From positions 248,001 to 312,000 of the forward strand of contig NHTQ01000001.1 in assembly GCA_002166865.1 (NCBI GenBank): 64,000 nucleotides of DNA, read 5' to 3'. The position numbers and the translations under genes are program-made. The notes beneath the pieces were generated by a model. It had not been told where the DNA came from and ran no database searches. It saw nothing but the letters and a program-made list of their open reading frames with translations. The stretch is from Rhodobacteraceae bacterium WFHF2C18. Its GTDB lineage: Bacteria > Pseudomonadota > Alphaproteobacteria > Rhodobacterales > Rhodobacteraceae. This document shows positions 1-8,801 of the stretch, piece by piece (within the stretch, counting starts at the first letter, position 1; every line of letters starts with the position of its first letter).

Positions 1-1
1 G

Positions 2-1117
2 GTCGGGGCGGGCGACGTGATCGAGGTGCCCGAATCCGGCGGCACGGGGCGCTACCGGATCGACCGCGTGGAGCAGGCGGGCAATGCGCAGCGCCTGGAG
101 GCTGTGCGGATCGAACCCGAAAGCTACCACCCGGTGGAGACCGGGGATGAGCGGCCCGCCCCGCGCCCCTTCGCCGCGCCGGTGCCGGTCACGCCCTTCT
201 TCCTGGATCTGCCGCTTCTGACGGGCGAGGAAGTGCCGCACGCCCCGCACCTGGCGGTGACCGCCGATCCCTGGCCCGGCGCAGTGGCCGTCCATTCCGC
301 CGACAGCGATGCGGACTACCGCTTGAACCGGGTGCTTGCGGGGCGGGCGACCGTTGGCGTGACCCAGACCCCGCTGGCCTGGGCGGCGCCGGGGCTGTTC
401 GATCGCGGCGCGGGCCTTTATGTCAGGATGCTGAGCGGGACCCTGCAAAGCGTGGGCGACGATGCGCTTCTGGGCGGGGCCAACCTCTGCGCCGTGGGGG
501 ACGGCACGCCGGGGGGATGGGAGCTGTTCCAGTTCCGCGATGCCGATCTGGTGGGGCCGGAAACCTACGTGCTGCGCCACCGCCTGCGCGGGCAGCTGGG
601 CACCGAGGTGCCCCGAGGGCATGTCTGGCCGGCGGGCGCCTTCGTGGTTCGGATCGACGGGGCGCCCCAGCAGATCGCGTTGACCGAGGCGCAGCGCGGC
701 CTTGCACGGCACTACCGCGTCGGCCCCGCGGGCCGGCCGGTGGACGACCCGGTCCATGGTCACGCCGTGATCGCCTTCGAGGGCCTGGGGCTGCGACCCT
801 ACGCGCCGGTGCATCTTCGGGCCGCCCCGGCCGGCGGCGGCGATCTGCGCCTGAGCTGGATCCGCCGCACACGGATCGGCGGTGACCGCTGGGAAGTGCC
901 CGAGGTGCCATTGGGCGAGGAAAGCGAGCGTTACCTTGTGCGCGTCATGCAGGGCGACAGGGTGCTGCGCGAGACCATGGTGGAGGCACCGCAATGGACC
1001 TACAGCGCGGCGGCGCGGGCCGCCGATACCGCGGGCGGTGCGTGCGATGTGCATGTGGCGCAGGTTTCGGCGCTTTTCGGTCCCGGCGCCTTCGCCGGCA
1101 TTTCCCTGAGCGGCTGA
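2..1117 (+). CDS. GTA tail megatron / host-specificity protein (gp15), C-terminal part
   Basis: The frame is open at the left edge, so only the last 371 residues are present. The sequence matches what I know of the C-terminal region of the Rhodobacterales gene transfer agent gp15 (TIM-barrel megatron), the large baseplate-tip protein of the GTA particle. Recognisable features are a VGAGDVIEV-type beta-rich start, the YVLRHRLRGQLGT segment followed by a WPAGAFVV strand, and a final segment of receptor-binding-like beta structure ending GAFAGISLSG. It is normally the last structural gene of the GTA cluster, and no further GTA gene follows here, so the cluster ends at this stop codon. Family assignment is from memory of homologues, not from a search. 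Confidence 0.82.
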   Translation, partial: VGAGDVIEVPESGGTGRYRIDRVEQAGNAQRLEAVRIEPESYHPVETGDERPAPRPFAAPVPVTPFFLDLPLLTGEEVPHAPHLAVTADPWPGAVAVHSADSDADYRLNRVLAGRATVGVTQTPLAWAAPGLFDRGAGLYVRMLSGTLQSVGDDALLGGANLCAVGDGTPGGWELFQFRDADLVGPETYVLRHRLRGQLGTEVPRGHVWPAGAFVVRIDGAPQQIALTEAQRGLARHYRVGPAGRPVDDPVHGHAVIAFEGLGLRPYAPVHLRAAPAGGGDLRLSWIRRTRIGGDRWEVPEVPLGEESERYLVRVMQGDRVLRETMVEAPQWTYSAAARAADTAGGACDVHVAQVSALFGPGAFAGISLSG

Positions 1118-1126
1118 CCGGCCCGC

Positions 1127-1465
1127 TCAGCCGCGCGCGCACTCCACGCAGCGCGTCGCGCCGGGGTCGAGTTCCAGCCGCCCGGGCGCGATCGCCTCGC
1201 CGCAATCCTCGCAATAGCCGAACTCGCCCTCCTCCATCCGGGCGAGGGCGGCGCGCAGGCGCGTGCGCTCGGCCTCGCGGCGGACTTGGGTGGCCTTGGC
1301 CATGGCCTGGTTCTGAAGGGCGTCCTGCCGGCTGAGGCGCCCGATGGACTGCTGGTCGAGGTCCACGGTCTTCTGCCCGGACCTGCCCCGTTCGTCCGCG
1401 CCCTCAAGCTCTTTAAGGCGGGCTGCGATCAGGGCGCGGAAGCGGGCCTGCTCGGCGTCATTCAT
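1127..1465 (-). CDS. DksA/TraR family C4 zinc-finger protein
   Basis: A 112-residue protein with a helical coiled-coil N-terminal two thirds and a C-terminal C4 zinc finger (CEDC, 17 residues, then CVEC). This is the layout of DksA/TraR proteins, which insert into the RNA polymerase secondary channel and modulate initiation with ppGpp. It is shorter than E. coli DksA and closer to the small DksA-like proteins of alphaproteobacteria. I chose the ATG at 1465 because AAAGAGA lies about 8 nt upstream; a GTG at 1486 would add seven residues without a ribosome site. It converges on the GTA gene (10 nt gap) and is divergent from cysE, sharing an 84-bp intergenic region. Confidence 0.85.
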   Translation of the reverse strand: MNDAEQARFRALIAARLKELEGADERGRSGQKTVDLDQQSIGRLSRQDALQNQAMAKATQVRREAERTRLRAALARMEEGEFGYCEDCGEAIAPGRLELDPGATRCVECARG

Positions 1466-1549
1466 GGTCACGATCTCTTTGATCACGGCTTTGCATTTTG
1501 TGCGATCTGACTATCTGCTATAGTCAATCATAGCGGAAGGAGCATGCAA

Positions 1550-2365
1550 ATGGCCGAAACCCACGCGAAGCTGGCCGAGTTCGACCCTGTCTGGGCGCAG
1601 ATCCGGACAGAGGCCGAGGACGCCATCGCGCACGAGCCGCTGTTCGGCGGGCTGGTCCATTCCAGCATCCTGCACCACAAGACGATCGAATCGGCGCTGG
1701 CCTACCGCATCTCGCTGAAGCTGACCTCGACGGAGATGCCCGAGCAGATCCTGCGCGAGATCTGCGATGCCGCCTATGCGGCCGATGCTGATCTTGCCCT
1801 GGCTGCCCGGGCCGATATCGTCGCCGTGCACGACCGCGACCCGGCCTGCGACAGGTTCATCCAGCCGGTGCTTTTCTTCAAGGGCTTCCAGGCGTTGCAG
1901 GCCTACCGCGTGGCGCACTGGCTGTGGACCTCGGGGCGGCTGGACATGGCGCGCTTCTTCCAGATGCGCAGTTCCGAGGTTTTCGGCATCGACATCCACC
2001 CCGCCGCGAGGGTGGGCAAGGGGATCATGATCGACCACGCCCATTCGATCGTCATCGGCGAGACGGCGACGGTGGGCGACAACGTCTCGATGCTCCATTC
2101 GGTGACGCTGGGCGGCACCGGCAAGGAGGAAGAGGACCGCCACCCAAAGATCGGCAACGGCGTGCTGATCGGCGCGGGCGCCAAGGTGCTGGGCAACATC
2201 CGGGTGGGCGACTGCTCGCGCATCGCGGCCGGATCCGTTGTTCTGGAAGAGGTTCCGCCCTGCAAGACAGTGGCCGGGGTGCCGGCCAAGATCGTGGGCG
2301 AGGCGGGATGCGCGCAGCCCTCGGTCTCCATGGACCAGCTCCTGGGAACCAAGGGAACGCAGTAG
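1550..2365 (+). CDS. cysE: Serine O-acetyltransferase
   Basis: A 271-residue cytoplasmic enzyme that acetylates L-serine with acetyl-CoA to give O-acetylserine, the first step of cysteine synthesis. The N-terminal helical domain (to about residue 140) ends in the conserved FKGFQALQAYRVAHWLW segment. The C-terminal left-handed beta-helix has hexapeptide repeats (GIDIHPAARVGKGIMIDHA, GETATVGDNV, GNGVLIGAGAKVLGNI). The catalytic His-Asp pair lies in the IDIHP and DHAH region. AAGGAG is 7 nt before the ATG at 1550; the ATG at 1544 is only 1 nt from it, so 1550 is preferred. It supplies the acceptor for sulfide made by the cys cluster at 26.2-30.8 kb. Confidence 0.95.
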   Translation: MAETHAKLAEFDPVWAQIRTEAEDAIAHEPLFGGLVHSSILHHKTIESALAYRISLKLTSTEMPEQILREICDAAYAADADLALAARADIVAVHDRDPACDRFIQPVLFFKGFQALQAYRVAHWLWTSGRLDMARFFQMRSSEVFGIDIHPAARVGKGIMIDHAHSIVIGETATVGDNVSMLHSVTLGGTGKEEEDRHPKIGNGVLIGAGAKVLGNIRVGDCSRIAAGSVVLEEVPPCKTVAGVPAKIVGEAGCAQPSVSMDQLLGTKGTQ

Positions 2366-2393
2366 CGCGCGGTCCCTCCACCTTTCAGAAATG

Positions 2394-2423
2394 AGCCCCG
2401 CGAGAGCATGGCCCGCGGGGGCT
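2394..2423. terminator. Stem-loop between convergent cysE and pdhC
   Basis: AGCCCCGCG is followed after about 11 nt by CGCGGGGGCT. This gives a GC-rich stem with one bulged G between two convergent genes. On the plus strand a short T-containing stretch (TTGCCTTTC) follows. It probably serves both transcripts. Confidence 0.5.
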
Positions 2424-2438
2424 TGCCTTTCGCCGTCC

Positions 2439-3782
2439 TCAGGCCAGCATGACCATCGGGTTCTCCAGGTTCTCGACGATGTGCTGCAGGACTTCCGCGC
2501 CGAGCGCACCGTCGATGACCCGATGGTCCACGCTGAGCGTGACCGACATCATCGTGGCGGTCGTCACCTCGCCATCCTCGCCCACGACGGGTTTCTTCAC
2601 GCCCGTGCCGACGGCCAGAATGGCGCCATGCGGCGGATTGATGACGGCATCGAAGTTCTCGATCCCGTACATGCCCAGGTTGGAGACGGCGAAGGTGCCG
2701 CCCTGATACTCGTCGGGGCTGAGCTTGCGGTCGCGGGCGCGGGTCGCCAGGTCCTTCATCTCGGCGGACAGCGCCGAAAGCGATTTCATCTCGGCGTCCC
2801 GCAGCACCGGGGTGAAAAGCCCCCCTTCGACAGCCACGGCCACCGCCACGTCCGAGGGCTTGAGCTGCAGGATCCGGTCGCCGGCCCAGACCGCGTTGGC
2901 CGCCGGCACCGATTGCAGGGCGAGCGCGCAGGCCTTGATGATGAAATCGTTGACCGACAGTTTCAGGCCGCGCGATTCCAGCTGCTTGTTGAGCTGGCTG
3001 CGGAAGGCCAGCAACGCATCCAGCCTGATCTCGCGGCGGAGGTAGAAATGCGGGATGGTCTGCTTGGCCTCGGTCAGGCGGGCGGCGACGGTCTTGCGCA
3101 TGCCGTCGAGCTTGACCTCCTCGTAACTGCGGTCCGCGTACATGGCGGCCACCGCCTCGGCCGAGGGGCCGGCGGGCGCGGCGGCAGCGGCGGGACGAGG
3201 CTCCGGCTCTGCGGCCGGAGCGGCGGCCGGCGCGGTCTCGGGCCTGGCGGCCTCGACATCGGCCTTCACGATCCGCCCGCGCGGCCCCGATCCGGAGATC
3301 CTGGTGAGGTCCAGCCCCTTTTCGGCGGCGATCCGGCGGGCCAGCGGCGAGGCGAAGACGCGTTCGCCGCTTTCGTCGGTGGGCGCGGCGGGCGCCTTTG
3401 TCGGCGCGGGTTCGGGCCCCGCGCCCCGGCCATAGCCCGGCGCCGGCGCCGTCGCCTCGGAAGCCTCGGCCGGGGCGGCCTCGGCGGAGGCCGCGCGCGG
3501 CTTGGGTTCGGCGGCAGTCTCGATGTCGGCGGCGTCCTCGCCCTCCTCCAGCAGGACGGCGATGGGGGTGTTGACCTTGACCCCCTCGGTGCCTTCGTCG
3601 ACGAGGATCTTGCCGACGGTGCCTTCGTCCACCGCCTCGAATTCCATGGTGGCCTTGTCGGTCTCGATCTCGGCCAGAAGATCGCCGGCGGTGACCGCGT
3701 CACCCTCCTTCACCAGCCACTTGGCCAGGGTGCCCTCCTCCATGGTGGGCGAGAGGGCGGGCATGAGAATTTCGGTGGGCAT
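2439..3782 (-). CDS. pdhC: Pyruvate dehydrogenase complex E2, dihydrolipoamide acetyltransferase
   Basis: A 447-residue E2 core of the pyruvate dehydrogenase complex, which transfers acetyl from lipoamide to CoA. One lipoyl domain (residues 1-80, with modified Lys43 in the DKATME motif) is followed by an Ala/Pro-rich linker. Next comes a peripheral subunit-binding domain near residues 143-180 ([17 protein letters not shown]). The catalytic domain ends with [14 protein letters not shown], whose His near residue 420 is the active-site base. It is the last gene of a pdhA-pdhB-x-pdhC operon, and its ATG overlaps the preceding stop by 1 nt (TGATG). The lipoyl coding region is about 94% identical in DNA to that of pdhB. 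Confidence 0.95.
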   Translation of the reverse strand: MPTEILMPALSPTMEEGTLAKWLVKEGDAVTAGDLLAEIETDKATMEFEAVDEGTVGKILVDEGTEGVKVNTPIAVLLEEGEDAADIETAAEPKPRAASAEAAPAEASEATAPAPGYGRGAGPEPAPTKAPAAPTDESGERVFASPLARRIAAEKGLDLTRISGSGPRGRIVKADVEAARPETAPAAAPAAEPEPRPAAAAAPAGPSAEAVAAMYADRSYEEVKLDGMRKTVAARLTEAKQTIPHFYLRREIRLDALLAFRSQLNKQLESRGLKLSVNDFIIKACALALQSVPAANAVWAGDRILQLKPSDVAVAVAVEGGLFTPVLRDAEMKSLSALSAEMKDLATRARDRKLSPDEYQGGTFAVSNLGMYGIENFDAVINPPHGAILAVGTGVKKPVVGEDGEVTTATMMSVTLSVDHRVIDGALGAEVLQHIVENLENPMVMLA

Positions 3783-4036
3783 CAGTCAACCTCCTCGACA
3801 AGAACCCGGTTCCACGGCGCCTTGACCCAGCCGCCGTCGATCCGGGCCGTGTAGGCCGCAAGGATCTGGGCAAGATTCCCGCGCAGCCAGTTCAGCCGGT
3901 CCGCCTCGGTCGCTGCGCCGCCGACTTCGTCGTCGACGAAATCGCGCGGCACCACCAGGCGGAACCGATGGTCGCCCGAGGGGCGCTGCAGCACGTAGGC
4001 GTCGCGGGACGCGTCGAACTCGAATTCCTCGCTCAT
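3782..4036 (-). CDS. Conserved small protein inside the pdh operon, function unknown
   Basis: An 84-residue acidic, soluble protein with no signal peptide or membrane segment. I do not recognise a named domain with confidence. Visible features are a short N-terminal beta-like part ([28 protein letters not shown]) and a helical middle ([22 protein letters not shown]), ending [15 protein letters not shown]. Its ATG overlaps the pdhB stop by 4 nt and its stop overlaps the pdhC ATG by 1 nt, so it is translationally coupled to both E1-beta and E2. This makes a role with the pyruvate dehydrogenase complex plausible, but that is inference from position only. Confidence 0.8.
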   Translation of the reverse strand: MSEEFEFDASRDAYVLQRPSGDHRFRLVVPRDFVDDEVGGAATEADRLNWLRGNLAQILAAYTARIDGGWVKAPWNRVLVEEVD

Positions 4037-5445
4037 CGGTACGTCACCTTTTTGACGGCTTCCAGCACCTCCTCGACCGAGGTCAGCGCCAGGCGCTCAA
4101 GATTGGCCGCATAGGGCATCGGCACGTCCTTGCCGGTGCAGTTGATGACCGGGGCGTCGAGGTAATCGAAGGCCTGCTCCATCAGCACGGCCGAGATGTG
4201 ATTGCCGATCGAGGCGACGGGGAAGCCCTCCTCGATGGTCACGCAGCGGTTGGTCTTCATCACGCTGGCGACCACGGTGTCGGTGTCCATGGGGCGCAGC
4301 GTGCGCAGGTCGATCACCTCGGCCTCCACGCCGTCCTCGGCCAGTTTCTCGGCCGCCTCCATGGCGTAGGTCATGCCGATGCCGAAACTCACAAGCGTGA
4401 CGTCACCGCCCTCGCGCCAGACGCGGGCCTTGCCGAAGGGCACCGTGAAGTCGTCCATCACGGGCACCTCGAAGCTCTTGCCGTAAAGGATCTCGTTTTC
4501 CAGGAAGATCACCGGGTTGGGGTCGCGCACCGCGGTCTTGAACAGGCCCTTGTAGTCGGAGGCCGAATAGGGCTGGACGACCTTGAGCCCGGGGACATGG
4601 GCATACCAGGCGGCGTAGTCCTGGCTGTGCTGGGCACCCACCCGGGCCGCGGCGCCGTTGGGGCCGCGGAACACCATCGGGCAGCCCATCTGCCCGCCGG
4701 ACATGTAAAGCGTCTTGGCCGCCGAGTTGATGATCTGGTCGATCGCCTGCATGGCGAAGTTCCAGGTCATGAACTCCACGATGGGCCGCAGCCCGCCGAA
4801 GGCCGCGCCCACGCCGATCCCGGCGAAGCCGTGTTCGGTGATCGGCGTGTCGATGATGCGTTTGGCGCCGAATTCGTCAAGCAAGCCCTGCGTGATCTTG
4901 TAGGCGCCTTCGTATTCGGCCACTTCCTCGCCCATCAGGAAAACGCTCTCGTCGCGGCGCAACTCCTCGGCAATGGCGGCATTGAGCGCCTCGCGCACGG
5001 TCTGCGACTTGGTCTCGGTGTCCTCGGGCCAGTCAAGTTCGACCGTGGGCCCGTCCCGTCCCGCACTTGATGCGGGACCTCCCTGCGCCTTTGCCGGGGC
5101 CTTGTCCGTGCCGGGCTCCGGCTCGGGGGCCGGAGCGGGCTCGGACGACGCGGCCTCGGCCGGGGCCGCCATGTCGTCGGTGTCGATCTCGGCGGCGTCC
5201 TCGCCTTCCTCCAGCAGGACGGCGATGGGGGTGTTGACCTTGACCCCCTCGGTGCCTTCGTCGACGAGGATCCTGCCGACGGTGCCTTCGTCCACCGCCT
5301 CGAATTCCATGGTGGCCTTGTCGGTCTCGATCTCGGCGATGATGTCGCCGGAGGAGACCGTGTCACCTTCCTTCACCAGCCACTTGGCCAGGGTGCCCTC
5401 CTCCATGGTGGGCGAGAGGGCGGGCATGAGTACTTGGGTGGGCAT
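4033..5445 (-). CDS. pdhB: Pyruvate dehydrogenase E1 component, beta subunit with N-terminal lipoyl domain
   Basis: A 470-residue protein. Residues 1-80 form a lipoyl domain (Lys43 in DKATME). An acidic Ala/Pro/Glu linker follows to about residue 140, then a transketolase-like E1-beta domain ([34 protein letters not shown] to the C-terminus). The lipoyl domain on E1-beta is an alphaproteobacterial trait; most bacteria carry it only on E2. With pdhA it forms the thiamine-diphosphate-dependent E1 that decarboxylates pyruvate and reductively acetylates lipoamide. The linker contains a perfect DNA palindrome (5058-5078) read as coding sequence. It lies 15 nt downstream of pdhA and overlaps the next gene by 4 nt. 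Confidence 0.95.
   Translation of the reverse strand: MPTQVLMPALSPTMEEGTLAKWLVKEGDTVSSGDIIAEIETDKATMEFEAVDEGTVGRILVDEGTEGVKVNTPIAVLLEEGEDAAEIDTDDMAAPAEAASSEPAPAPEPEPGTDKAPAKAQGGPASSAGRDGPTVELDWPEDTETKSQTVREALNAAIAEELRRDESVFLMGEEVAEYEGAYKITQGLLDEFGAKRIIDTPITEHGFAGIGVGAAFGGLRPIVEFMTWNFAMQAIDQIINSAAKTLYMSGGQMGCPMVFRGPNGAAARVGAQHSQDYAAWYAHVPGLKVVQPYSASDYKGLFKTAVRDPNPVIFLENEILYGKSFEVPVMDDFTVPFGKARVWREGGDVTLVSFGIGMTYAMEAAEKLAEDGVEAEVIDLRTLRPMDTDTVVASVMKTNRCVTIEEGFPVASIGNHISAVLMEQAFDYLDAPVINCTGKDVPMPYAANLERLALTSVEEVLEAVKKVTYR
5058..5078. repeat. Perfect 8-bp inverted repeat inside the pdhB linker
   Basis: GTCCCGCA, five bases CTTGA, then TGCGGGAC. The element is read in frame within the disordered linker between the lipoyl and E1-beta domains. 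Short palindromes of this form (GTCCCGCATCAAGTGCGGGAC) are dispersed in many alphaproteobacterial genomes, as far as I recall, so it may be a copy of a small mobile palindromic element. I did not find a second copy in this window by eye. Confidence 0.6.
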
Positions 5446-5460
5446 TGTCGTCGCTCCTGC

Positions 5461-6471
5461 TCAGGCGTTCTGCGGCGCCGCGTCGGCGTAGACGTCGGTC
5501 CAGAGTTCGGACTCGTCCGGTTCGGGGCTGTCCTTGGCGAACTCGGCCGCGTCGTTCACGATCTCCTTGATCTCCTTGTCGATGGCCTTGAGGTCGTCTT
5601 CGCTGGCGTGGTCGCCCTCCAGCAGCAATTCGCGGACGTTTTCGATCGCGTCCTTTTCCTCGCGCATCTTCTGGACCTCTTCGCGGGTCCGGTACTTGGC
5701 CGGGTCGGACATGGAATGCCCGCGATAGCGGTAGGTCTTGATCTCCAGGATGTAGGGCCCCTTGCCGGCGCGGCCGTGCTTGACCGCCTTCTCCCCGGCC
5801 TCCTTGACGGCGAGCACGTCCATGCCGTCCACCGCCTCGCCGGGGATACCGAAGGCCTCGCCGCGGGTGTAGAGATCGGGCGTTGAGGTCGAGCGCGTCT
5901 GCTCGGTGCCCATGGCGTACTTGTTGTTCTCGATGACGAAGACCACCGGCAGATCCCACAGGGCGGCCATGTTGAAGGTCTCGTAGACCTGGCCCTGGTT
6001 GGCGGCGCCGTCGCCGAAGTAGGTGAAGGTGACGCGGTCGGTCTCGTTGTACTTGTCGGCAAAGGCCAGCCCCGCCCCCAGCGGCACGTTGGCGCCGACG
6101 ATGCCGTGTCCGCCGTAGAAGTCCTTCTCGGTGGAGAACATGTGCATCGAGCCGCCCTTGCCGCGGGAATAGCCCCCCTCGCGGCCGGTCAGTTCGGCCA
6201 TGACACCCTTCGGGTCCATTCCGCAGGCCAGCATGTGGCCGTGGTCGCGGTAGGTGGTGATGCGCTTGTCGCCCTCCTCGGCAGCGGCTTCCAGGCCCAC
6301 CACGACTGCCTCCTGGCCGATGTAGAGGTGACAGAATCCGCCGATCAGGCCCATGCCGTAAAGCTGGCCGGCCTTTTCCTCGAATCGGCGTATCAGCAGC
6401 ATTTCCCGGTAGTATTTCTTGAGCTCTTCGGCGGAAATATTGGTTTTCTTTGTGCTTTTTCGGGCGGCCAT
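5461..6471 (-). CDS. pdhA: Pyruvate dehydrogenase E1 component, alpha subunit
   Basis: A 336-residue E1-alpha with the thiamine diphosphate binding motif beginning GDGAANQGQVYE and closing around ENNKYAMGT. Also present are the conserved GGSMHMFS and HGIVGANVPLGAGLAFA segments and the C-terminal YRYRGHSMSDPAKYRTREEV loop. Length and motifs are typical of alphaproteobacterial PDH E1-alpha. It is the first gene of the operon and is preceded by a perfect 10-bp inverted repeat (6496-6519), probably the regulatory site of the operon. The upstream neighbour, after 262 bp, is ftsB, an arrangement common in this order. Confidence 0.95.
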   Translation of the reverse strand: MAARKSTKKTNISAEELKKYYREMLLIRRFEEKAGQLYGMGLIGGFCHLYIGQEAVVVGLEAAAEEGDKRITTYRDHGHMLACGMDPKGVMAELTGREGGYSRGKGGSMHMFSTEKDFYGGHGIVGANVPLGAGLAFADKYNETDRVTFTYFGDGAANQGQVYETFNMAALWDLPVVFVIENNKYAMGTEQTRSTSTPDLYTRGEAFGIPGEAVDGMDVLAVKEAGEKAVKHGRAGKGPYILEIKTYRYRGHSMSDPAKYRTREEVQKMREEKDAIENVRELLLEGDHASEDDLKAIDKEIKEIVNDAAEFAKDSPEPDESELWTDVYADAAPQNA

Positions 6472-6495
6472 GGGTGCTGGGCTCCTCCGCTACGC

Positions 6496-6519
6496 AGATA
6501 GTTTAGCATTAAACTATCT
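6496..6519. promoter_or_regulatory. Perfect AT-rich palindrome upstream of pdhA
   Basis: AGATAGTTTA, four bases GCAT, then TAAACTATCT: a perfect 10-bp inverted repeat 24 bp before the pdhA ATG, in otherwise GC-rich DNA. Size, symmetry and position fit an operator for a dimeric repressor such as a MarR- or GntR-family protein. Which regulator binds cannot be read from the sequence. Confidence 0.7.
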
Positions 6520-6733
6520 CATACACCATTCTGCCCCACCTGACGAGGGTGAATTTGGCCGGGATCTTCGCGCCGGCGGCGTGGAGGCCCCGGCACGCGG
6601 CCGGGGCGGGGGGCGCCTGCAGCCGCGTCGGAGGTGGGTGACGGACGGAGCGCGAGCCGCTGCGACGCGACAAGGAGGCCGCCAAACCCGCCCGTTTTTC
6701 GGCACCGGCAGGCCCGGTTCGGCCCGGGCAGAT

Positions 6734-7033
6734 CTAGCGGATCACGATCTCGTCGGCCCGGATCAGGCCCAGAACGTCGCGCGCCTGCTCGTCCAGCAGG
6801 TCGAGATCCAGGTAGGCGTCCGACAGCCGCTTGGTCAGGTTCTCCATCCGCGCGACCTGCTGCTCCAGATCCGCGAGCTGCGCGCGCAGGGCGCGGTTCT
6901 CTGCCGTGATCTCGGCCCGGCGGAACAGCCCGTAGTCCCCCTGCACCGCGGCAAAGGTGAAATAGGCGCCAAGACCGAAGGCAATGGCGAAATAGACGAT
7001 GACGCCGAGGGCGGGGCGCTTGCGGATGGTCAT
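6734..7033 (-). CDS. ftsB: FtsB/DivIC-family septum formation initiator
   Basis: A 99-residue bitopic membrane protein. A short basic N-terminus (TIRKRP) precedes one transmembrane helix (about residues 9-29), then a periplasmic coiled coil (ITAENRALRAQLADLEQQVARMENLTKRL) and a short tail. This is the FtsB/DivIC pattern; these proteins bridge FtsQ and FtsL in the divisome. The DNA between it and pdhA (6472-6733) holds the palindrome at 6496-6519 and otherwise no gene I can support. It is divergent from aidB. The family assignment rests on length, topology and neighbourhood as well as sequence. Confidence 0.82.
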   Translation of the reverse strand: MTIRKRPALGVIVYFAIAFGLGAYFTFAAVQGDYGLFRRAEITAENRALRAQLADLEQQVARMENLTKRLSDAYLDLDLLDEQARDVLGLIRADEIVIR

Positions 7034-7162
7034 GCTGCTCTGTGCCTCTTGGGCCGTCTCTGGCGGGCGGCTCGGCGGAGATCATGACACAGCCGCACGG
7101 GGTTGTGAATCCCCTTTCGCGGTTCCGTGCGATGGCGCTAGATTGCGGGCAAGGAGGCCAGC

Positions 7163-8791
7163 ATGTCCCAGACCCCGCCGCGCAGCGACCTTGCCACCCA
7201 CGAGGTGACGAACCAGCCACCCGAGCCGGCCGCGGGCGATCTCTGGGCACAGGATCCGGCCCTTCAGTGCCACGCGCCGGCCGCCGGGGCGGATGCCGAC
7301 CACCTGGCCCGCTACGGCGCCCGCATGGGCAGCGCCGAGATGCGCCAGGCAGGGCGCGATGCCAACCACGCCCCGCCCGAGGCGGTGCTTTTCGATGCGG
7401 GCGGGCGGCGCCTGGACGAGGTGCGCTTCCATCCCGCCTACCATGAGCTGATGCGGGCGGGCACCGTCGCGGGCTACGCGGCCATCGCCTGGGAGGGCGC
7501 GGCGGGCGGCCATGCCACCCATGCCGCCATGGTCTATCTGACCGCCCAGGTCGAGCCCGGGGTCTGCTGCCCCATGACCATGACCTATGCTGCCGTGCCC
7601 GCGCTGAAGGCCGACGACGCGCTGTTCGACGCCTGGGTGCCCAAGCTGACGGCGCGGACCTACGACCCGGCGCCGAAGCCCCTGGCGCGCAAGGCGGGGG
7701 CAACCATGGGCATGGCCATGACCGAGAAGCAGGGCGGGTCCGACGTGCGGGCCAACACGACACAGGCCGCCCGCGACGGCGCGCACTACCGCCTGCGCGG
7801 GCACAAGTGGTTCTGTTCGGCGCCCATGTCAGACGGGTTCCTGACCCTGGCGCAGACCGGCGACGGGCTGACCTGCTTTCTGGTCCCGCGCTGGCTGGAC
7901 GGGGCGCGCAATCCGCTGCGCATCCAGCGGCTGAAGGACAAGCTGGGCAACCGTGCCAACGCCTCGGCCGAGATCGAGTACGACGGCACCCTCGCCCACC
8001 GTCTGGGCGAGGAAGGGGCCGGCGTGCGCACCATCATCGAGATGGTTCACCACACCCGGCTGGATACCGCCATGGCGCCGGCGGGGCTGATGCGCGCGGC
8101 GCTGGTCTATGCCCACCATTGGACCAGCCGGCGCACGGCCTTCCAGAAACGGCTCATCGACCAGCCGCTGATGCAGGCGGTCCTGGCCGACCTGGCGCTG
8201 GACTGGGAGGGCACGCTGGCCCTGGGGCTGCACGTGGCGCGGGCCTTCGACGGCCGCACGGAAGGCGAGCGCGCCTTCGCCCGCCTTGCCGTGGCGCTGG
8301 CCAAGTTCCTGGGCAACAAGCTCTGCCCCAACCTGGTCTACGAGGCGATGGAGGCCGTGGGCGGCATGGGCTACGTCGAGGACACGCCGATGCCGCTGCT
8401 CTACCGCGAGGCGCCGCTCAACTCGATCTGGGAAGGGTCCGGCAACGTGATCTGCCTGGACGTGCTGCGCACCCTGCGCCGCGCGCCGGAAGCGGGCGAG
8501 GCGCTGAGCGCCGAACTGGGCAAGGCGGCGGGGCAGGTGGCCGGTTTCGACGCCGCGCTCAAGCGGCACATGGCGCGGTGGCCGAAACTGCCGGACGAGG
8601 GCGAGGCCCGCTGGTACGTCGAAAGCCTGGCGACGCTCTTGACGGCGGCGGTGCTGATCCGCCAGGCGCCGGCGGCGGTGGCCGAGGGTTACGTTGCCAC
8701 CCGCTTGCGCGAGGATCGCGGCCGGCTGAGCGGGGCGGTCTCCGGGCTGGACACCGCGGCGATCCTGGCGCGGCTGGCGCCGGCCGGGTAG
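7163..8791 (+). CDS. aidB: AidB-type acyl-CoA dehydrogenase family protein
   Basis: A 542-residue flavoprotein of the acyl-CoA dehydrogenase superfamily, close in length to E. coli AidB (541 aa). AidB is a DNA-binding member of the family induced by alkylation damage. FAD-binding signatures are MAMTEKQGGSDVRANTT and HKWFCSAPMSDGFL. A C-terminal GGMGYVEDTPMPLLYREAPLNSIWEGSGN segment and the C-terminal extension are typical of AidB rather than of metabolic dehydrogenases. GGAGG stands 6 nt before the ATG. It is monocistronic, divergent from ftsB and convergent with the secretion genes. No Ada-type regulator is nearby, so alkylation inducibility is only inferred from the family. Confidence 0.88.
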   Translation: MSQTPPRSDLATHEVTNQPPEPAAGDLWAQDPALQCHAPAAGADADHLARYGARMGSAEMRQAGRDANHAPPEAVLFDAGGRRLDEVRFHPAYHELMRAGTVAGYAAIAWEGAAGGHATHAAMVYLTAQVEPGVCCPMTMTYAAVPALKADDALFDAWVPKLTARTYDPAPKPLARKAGATMGMAMTEKQGGSDVRANTTQAARDGAHYRLRGHKWFCSAPMSDGFLTLAQTGDGLTCFLVPRWLDGARNPLRIQRLKDKLGNRANASAEIEYDGTLAHRLGEEGAGVRTIIEMVHHTRLDTAMAPAGLMRAALVYAHHWTSRRTAFQKRLIDQPLMQAVLADLALDWEGTLALGLHVARAFDGRTEGERAFARLAVALAKFLGNKLCPNLVYEAMEAVGGMGYVEDTPMPLLYREAPLNSIWEGSGNVICLDVLRTLRRAPEAGEALSAELGKAAGQVAGFDAALKRHMARWPKLPDEGEARWYVESLATLLTAAVLIRQAPAAVAEGYVATRLREDRGRLSGAVSGLDTAAILARLAPAG

Positions 8792-8801
8792 GCGCGGCCC
8801 C

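Noticed and set aside
6540-6733. Possible gene in the pdhA-ftsB gap
   Set aside because: Short frames here are Arg/Pro-rich, without ribosome sites or helices; they appear non-coding.
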